Origin: Lactobacillus sp. Sy-1
GTDB lineage: Bacteria; Bacillota; Bacilli; Lactobacillales; Lactobacillaceae
Assembly (NCBI RefSeq): GCF_019303535.1
Contig: NZ_JACCIU010000001.1
Span: forward strand, 806,001-870,000
Reading direction: 5' to 3'
Length of the DNA: 64,000 nt
Shown here: positions 59,985-64,000 of the stretch, piece after piece
How positions within the stretch are numbered: position 1 is the stretch's first letter
Layout of the letters: each line of letters opens with the position of its first letter
The notes under the pieces: model-generated
What the model was told of the DNA's origin: nothing
What the model saw: the letters and a program-made list of their open reading frames with translations, nothing else
Databases searched by the model: none
Translations under genes and position numbers: made by a program

Positions 59985-61631
59985 GTGAATAAATTAAGTA
60001 GTAAAATCAAATTAATTGCGGTCAGCTTAACGATTCCAATGACAGCGGTACTATTAGCTGCTTGTGGGCAGAATAACGCGACTAATAATACTAGAACTAC
60101 GTTAAACCTTAGTTACCCGACCCCCATTTCAACAATGGATAACTCAAAGGCTAACGATGCTGCTAGTTTAACGATGTTAAACCATACTGGTGATGGGCTT
60201 TACCGAAATGGTAAAAATGGTGAATCGATTCCAGCGTTGGCCACTAAACAAACGGTTTCCAAGAACGGGTTAACCTACACTTTCGATATTAGAAAGAATG
60301 TGAAGTGGAGCGATGGCTCTAAGGTAACCGCCAAGGACTTTGTTTATGCTTGGCGGAGAACTGCTAACCCTAAGTTGGCAGCCCAGTACGGGTACTTATA
60401 CAAACAGATTCATAATTACTCAGCCATTCAAAGCGGTAAATTGAGTCCCAGTTCACTAGGGGTAAAGGCCATTGGGGATTATAAACTAGTGGTTAAATTA
60501 GATAAACCAGTGCCTTACTTTACAAAGTTATTGGCATTCCCCGTATTCTTCCCGCAGGAACAAAAGGTGGTTGAAAAGTACGGTAAGAAGTATGGAACGA
60601 ACAGTTCCACGATTACTTCCGATGGACCATTTGTGCTAAAGAATTGGAACGGGACTGGTGATACTTGGCAGTTAGTTAAGAACAATAACTATTGGGACAA
60701 GAAGAATGTTCACTTGAAGAAGATTGACATTCAAGTTAGTTCAGATCCTTCAACAACATTGAAACTATTCCAACAAAACAAATTGGATTCCACTCCGTTG
60801 AACGGAACTCAGGTTGCTAACTATCGAAAGAGTAAGTCATTTAAATCATATATTGGTGGTTCGACCGTTTACATGTTAACCAACGAAAAACGGTTGAAAA
60901 TCTTTCAAAATGCAGAGGCTAGGCAAGCACTATCATTGGCGCTTAACCGTAAGAACCTAGTTTCTGACGTATTGAGGGATGGATCCGTTACACCAGATGG
61001 CTTTATTCCAACCGTGTTGGATAATTTCAAGATTCAGGGAACGAACGAAAACTTTAAGCAGGCTTCCGCATATTCGCAGGGGGTTGCTTATAACCTACCT
61101 AAGGCTAAGCAACTTTGGAAGCAGGCGCTTGCAAAGAGTGGCCAAAAGAGTTTGACGGTTAACTTAATGACTGATGATGATTACACCACTAAACAGGTAG
61201 CTGAATTTATTCAATCCCAGTTACAAAAACTACCTAACTTAAAGGTGAACCTGACTAACATTCCAAATAAGGTTAGAATGAGCCGTCAAGATAGTGGTAA
61301 CTTTGACATTGTGCTTACTAAGTGGGGGGCAGACTTTAACGACCCAACGAACTTCTTAGACTTGATGACTTCAAACAGTACCTTTAACTTTGGTAAGTGG
61401 AGCAATTCAGAATACGACCGGCTAGTTAATCGGGCGAATAATCAAGACGCTAATAACCCTAAACAACGGGCTTTAGATATGGCCAATGCTGAAAAGATTT
61501 TGATGAAGGATCAAGGAGTAATTCCGGTATATGAACCAGCTACTACTGAACTATGGAATACTAACGTTCATGGTTATGTATGGAGTCCTACCGGGATGAG
61601 TAGAAACTGGAAGGAAATTTCCATTAAATAG
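59985..61631 (+). CDS. Oligopeptide ABC transporter substrate-binding lipoprotein (OppA-like)
   Basis: 548 residues from GTG at 59985. Lipoprotein signal peptide with lipobox LLAAC and lipid-modified Cys27. The SBP family 5 domain follows: DGLYRNGKNGESIPALAT, VKWSDGSKVTAKDFVYAWRR (near 106), GPFVLKNWN (near 214) and a C-terminal PVYEPATTELW. Binds peptides outside the cell for an Opp-type importer. No opp permease or ATPase genes are adjacent, so it is an orphan binding protein that must share a distant transporter. Confidence 0.92.
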   Translation: MNKLSSKIKLIAVSLTIPMTAVLLAACGQNNATNNTRTTLNLSYPTPISTMDNSKANDAASLTMLNHTGDGLYRNGKNGESIPALATKQTVSKNGLTYTFDIRKNVKWSDGSKVTAKDFVYAWRRTANPKLAAQYGYLYKQIHNYSAIQSGKLSPSSLGVKAIGDYKLVVKLDKPVPYFTKLLAFPVFFPQEQKVVEKYGKKYGTNSSTITSDGPFVLKNWNGTGDTWQLVKNNNYWDKKNVHLKKIDIQVSSDPSTTLKLFQQNKLDSTPLNGTQVANYRKSKSFKSYIGGSTVYMLTNEKRLKIFQNAEARQALSLALNRKNLVSDVLRDGSVTPDGFIPTVLDNFKIQGTNENFKQASAYSQGVAYNLPKAKQLWKQALAKSGQKSLTVNLMTDDDYTTKQVAEFIQSQLQKLPNLKVNLTNIPNKVRMSRQDSGNFDIVLTKWGADFNDPTNFLDLMTSNSTFNFGKWSNSEYDRLVNRANNQDANNPKQRALDMANAEKILMKDQGVIPVYEPATTELWNTNVHGYVWSPTGMSRNWKEISIK

Positions 61632-61634
61632 TTA

Positions 61635-61667
61635 TTAAAAAGATAAACTCAATTGTTTATCTTTTTT
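61635..61667 (+). terminator. Terminator of the OppA-like gene
   Basis: AAAAAGATAAAC and GTTTATCTTTTT pair perfectly around TCAATT, with a T run. The same loop sequence occurs in the terminator at 27393. Confidence 0.9.
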
Positions 61668-61747
61668 AGTTTCAATTTCTTGACTGAATTTATAAACCAA
61701 TTTATTATTTAAATTAGATGGTTCAATAAGATTAGGAGTGAGTTTAA

Positions 61748-62734
61748 ATGTATAAAGCAAGCGATAATCGATATGATAATGTAAAGGTACGTCGTGCTGG
61801 CAACTCTGGTTTACAGTTACCAGCCTTGTCATTTGGAATGTGGCATAGTTTTGGTGATGATGCTAATTTTAAGGATAGCGAAGCCGCAATTTTAGCTGCA
61901 TTTGACCGGGGAATCTTTAGTTTTGATTTGGCTAATAACTACGGACCTGGTTCCGGAGCCGCTGAAAGAATGTTCGGACAGGTTTACCGGGCTGATTTAA
62001 AGCCATACCGGGATGAATTAATTATTACTACCAAGGCTGGTTATCACATGTGGCCAGGGGTGTATGGATCATTTTCATCCAAAAAGACGTTGGTAGCAGC
62101 TCTAGACCGTAGTTTGAAGCGGATGGGCTTGGACTACGTTGATATTTACTACAGCCACCGTTTTGACCCTAATACTAGTCTTGAAGAAACCGCCGAAGCG
62201 TTGGACGGAATCGTTAAATCAGGAAAGGCTTTGTACATCGGAATTTCTAATTATTACAATCAAGAAGAACAGGAAATCATGAAGTACTTTAAGGAATTAC
62301 ACACCCCATTTGTGGTTAATCAAATGTCATATAACCTCCTCAACCGTAAAATTGAAGATGATGGGACTATTGATTCATTAGCGAACGCCAATAAGGGACT
62401 AGTAGCTTATGGTCCTCTTGCAGAAGGACTATTAACCGATAAGTATTTAGGTGGTATTCCAGAATCCATTCATCTTCACAGTACGAATGACTTTCTGGTC
62501 AAGAACGGGACTGATAACGCTGTAAAGCGGATTAACGCTCTAAATGAAATTGCTAAGAATCGGAATCAATCATTAGCACAAATGAGTTTAGCCTGGTTAT
62601 TAAATAACCCAAGTGTTACCAGTGTAATTACTGGAGCATCAAAGGTTAATCACTTGGAATCTAATCTTAAAGCACTTGATAACACTGATTTTACTGCTGA
62701 TGAATTATCAGCAATTGACAATGTTACTAAGTAG
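61748..62734 (+). CDS. Aldo/keto reductase (YghZ/YajO-like)
   Basis: 328 residues. NAD(P)H-dependent reductase of the AKR fold. The catalytic tetrad is visible as FDLANNYGPG (Asp, Tyr), TTKAGYHM (Lys) and IYYSHRFDP (His). GISNYYNQEEQE, VVNQMSYNLLNR, YGPLAEGLLTDKYL and the C-terminal SVITGASKVNHLESN complete the pattern of the AKR14-like, L-glyceraldehyde 3-phosphate reductase group. Physiological substrate not determinable. TTAGGAGTG precedes the ATG. Confidence 0.92.
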   Translation: MYKASDNRYDNVKVRRAGNSGLQLPALSFGMWHSFGDDANFKDSEAAILAAFDRGIFSFDLANNYGPGSGAAERMFGQVYRADLKPYRDELIITTKAGYHMWPGVYGSFSSKKTLVAALDRSLKRMGLDYVDIYYSHRFDPNTSLEETAEALDGIVKSGKALYIGISNYYNQEEQEIMKYFKELHTPFVVNQMSYNLLNRKIEDDGTIDSLANANKGLVAYGPLAEGLLTDKYLGGIPESIHLHSTNDFLVKNGTDNAVKRINALNEIAKNRNQSLAQMSLAWLLNNPSVTSVITGASKVNHLESNLKALDNTDFTADELSAIDNVTK

Positions 62735-62754
62735 CAATTTAACACTTTAATCAC

Positions 62755-62790
62755 CAAAAGGGGTTGGCAATCTGCCAGCTCTTTTTTTTA
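62755..62790 (+). terminator. Terminator of the aldo/keto reductase gene
   Basis: GGGTTGGCA pairs with TGCCAGCTC (two wobbles) around ATC, followed by eight T. Confidence 0.85.
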
Positions 62791-62896
62791 TAAAAAATTC
62801 AGCATTTTACTAATAATTGCGTTATAATTGATAAATGTGTCTATTATATTCATAAAATCGTATAAATATAAGATAGAATTAAGGAGAGATGGTATA

Positions 62897-64000
62897 ATGC
62901 CTAATGGAAGGCGTAAGTTAAGCCTACTGGAGTTAGTGGGACTAGTAATCGGTGCAATCATTGGTGGTGGTGTTTTTAACATTATGCATGATATTGCAAG
63001 CGGAGCCGGAGCTGGAGCTGTTATTATCGGTTGGATTATCACTGCAGTCGGAATGTTATCATTAGCATTTACCTTTCAAAATTTAACCCGTCGCCGTTCA
63101 GACCTAGATGCAGGGGTGTTTAGCTATGCTGAAGCTGGGTTTGGTAAGTACATGGGATTTAATTCAGCCTGGGGATATTGGCTATCAACGCTGTTAGGGA
63201 CCGTTGGGTATGCCACCTTACTGATGAGTGCAGTTGCGTATTTCTTACCAATATTTGGCAATGGACAAAATATTTGGTCGATTATCGTTGCTTCTGGAGT
63301 ATTGTGGGGATGCCATTTCATGATCCTACACGGGGTTGAATCAGCATCGTTTATTAATGTGATGATTACGATTGCGAAGTTAATCCCGATTTTATTATTC
63401 ATCATTGTAATGATAATTGCATTCCGTTTAAACATTTTCACGACTGATTTTTGGTTTACTAGCAATGGACATTTTGCATTTAGCGATGTTTTAGCCCAGG
63501 TAAAAAGTACGATGCTAGTAACCGTTTGGGTTTTTATTGGAATTGAAGGCGCAGTCGTTTTTTCCGGCCGGGCTAATCACCGTAATGATGTTGGAAAAGC
63601 GACCATATTGGGGCTAAGTATCGTGATTTTAATCTATATGCTCATTACATTGCTGTCTTTCGGAGTTATGAGACAATCGGGACTAGCCAATTTGGGACAA
63701 CCGGCAATGGCGGCATTGTTAGAAAGGGTTGTTGGTAAGTGGGGTGCAGTAATCGTTAACTTAGGATTAATCGTATCCGTTGCTGGAGCATGGTTATCAT
63801 TTACCATGTTTGCTGGACAGCTACCGTATGAAGCCTCAAAAGTGGGGACGTTTCCCAAGTTCTTTAGGCGTGAAAATAAAAATGGGGCGCCTGTCCATTC
63901 ATTAATTGTAACGAATATTGTTGTTCAGTTATTTATGTTTACATTTTTATTTACTAACAGTGCATATAACCTCTTTTACTCAATTGCTAGTTCTGCAATT
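62897..64000 (+). CDS. APC family amino acid antiporter (ArcD-like), cut by window end
   Basis: 368 codons are visible with no stop before the window edge. Begins MPNGRRKLSLLELVGLVIGA with AAGGAGAG upstream. The N-terminal unwound-helix motif GAIIGGGVFN and the block GAGAGAVIIGW, DAGVFSYAEAGFG and FNSAWGYWLSTLLG place it in the basic amino acid/polyamine antiporter branch of the APC family (arginine/ornithine, agmatine/putrescine or histidine/histamine exchangers). About nine membrane helices are visible so far. The substrate pair cannot be fixed; no arc or decarboxylase genes are seen on the left. Confidence 0.9.
   Translation, partial: MPNGRRKLSLLELVGLVIGAIIGGGVFNIMHDIASGAGAGAVIIGWIITAVGMLSLAFTFQNLTRRRSDLDAGVFSYAEAGFGKYMGFNSAWGYWLSTLLGTVGYATLLMSAVAYFLPIFGNGQNIWSIIVASGVLWGCHFMILHGVESASFINVMITIAKLIPILLFIIVMIIAFRLNIFTTDFWFTSNGHFAFSDVLAQVKSTMLVTVWVFIGIEGAVVFSGRANHRNDVGKATILGLSIVILIYMLITLLSFGVMRQSGLANLGQPAMAALLERVVGKWGAVIVNLGLIVSVAGAWLSFTMFAGQLPYEASKVGTFPKFFRRENKNGAPVHSLIVTNIVVQLFMFTFLFTNSAYNLFYSIASSAI

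Noticed and set aside
63124-63858. Minus-strand ORFs of 113 and 74 codons near the window end
   Set aside because: Shadows of the APC antiporter gene, whose plus-strand frame is open to the window edge and has clear family motifs.

Overview
The window is a low-GC, densely coding bacterial chromosome segment that reads throughout as a member of the Lactobacillaceae. Evidence: the 16S/23S/5S operon followed by a Bacillus-type tRNA array, the dcw cluster followed by sepF-yggT-ylmH-divIVA-T-box-ileS, the ptsHI and lafA-lafB-flippase-ltaS loci, mecA-coiA-spxH-relQ-nadK, the cysteine desulfurase-DUF1831-mnmA cassette, and AGGAGG-type ribosome binding sites with many TTG/GTG starts. A small-genome heterofermenter such as Fructilactobacillus or Apilactobacillus is plausible, but I cannot fix the genus by eye.

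Layout. 1-5.3 kb: an OmpR-type regulator with a degenerate receiver, a GRP sugar transporter, a GtrA/GT2 cell-surface glycosylation pair, UDP-GlcNAc 2-epimerase and a YihY membrane protein. 5.4-10 kb: flavodoxin, recX, an AI-2E family transporter, tagD and prfC. 10-14.7 kb: clpE (minus strand) with a CtsR operator, a 60-residue protein, and ptsH-ptsI. 14.8-20.2 kb: lipoteichoic acid genes (two anchor glycosyltransferases, a flippase-like membrane protein, ltaS). 20.2-27.4 kb: an rRNA operon with tandem extended -10 promoters, RNase III processing stems, Ile and Ala tRNAs in the spacer and an 18-tRNA array carrying a 158-bp exact duplication of fMet-Asp. 27.4-34.7 kb: a TRAP/HmoB-like protein, an MBL hydrolase, mecA, coiA, spxH, relQ-nadK-rluA, trmL and a DUF4044 microprotein. 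34.7-48.2 kb: DUF3397 and the division/wall cluster rsmH-ftsL-pbp-mraY-murD-murG-divIB-ftsA-ftsZ-sepF-yggT-ylmH-divIVA, with mraZ and ylmE absent from their usual places. 48.2-51.5 kb: Ile T-box, ileS and a cold shock protein. 51.5-59.9 kb: a Nudix hydrolase, mtnN, the tRNA 2-thiolation cassette, a histidine phosphatase, a TPR protein and recD2. 59.9-64 kb: an oligopeptide-binding lipoprotein, an aldo/keto reductase and an amino acid antiporter cut by the window end.

How the genes work together. Three blocks build the envelope: teichoic acid precursor and glycosylation genes, the LTA block, and the peptidoglycan/division cluster. A proteostasis and stress theme links clpE, mecA, spxH and relQ. 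Translation genes (rRNA, 20 tRNAs, prfC, ileS, trmL, mnmA, rluA) fill much of the rest. The Ile T-box specifier (ATC) matches the tRNA-Ile(GAT) present twice in the window, and every tRNA gene lacks an encoded CCA.

I found no CRISPR array, prophage, insertion sequence or defence island, and no convincing undescribed multi-gene system. The points worth following up are local ones, listed as findings.
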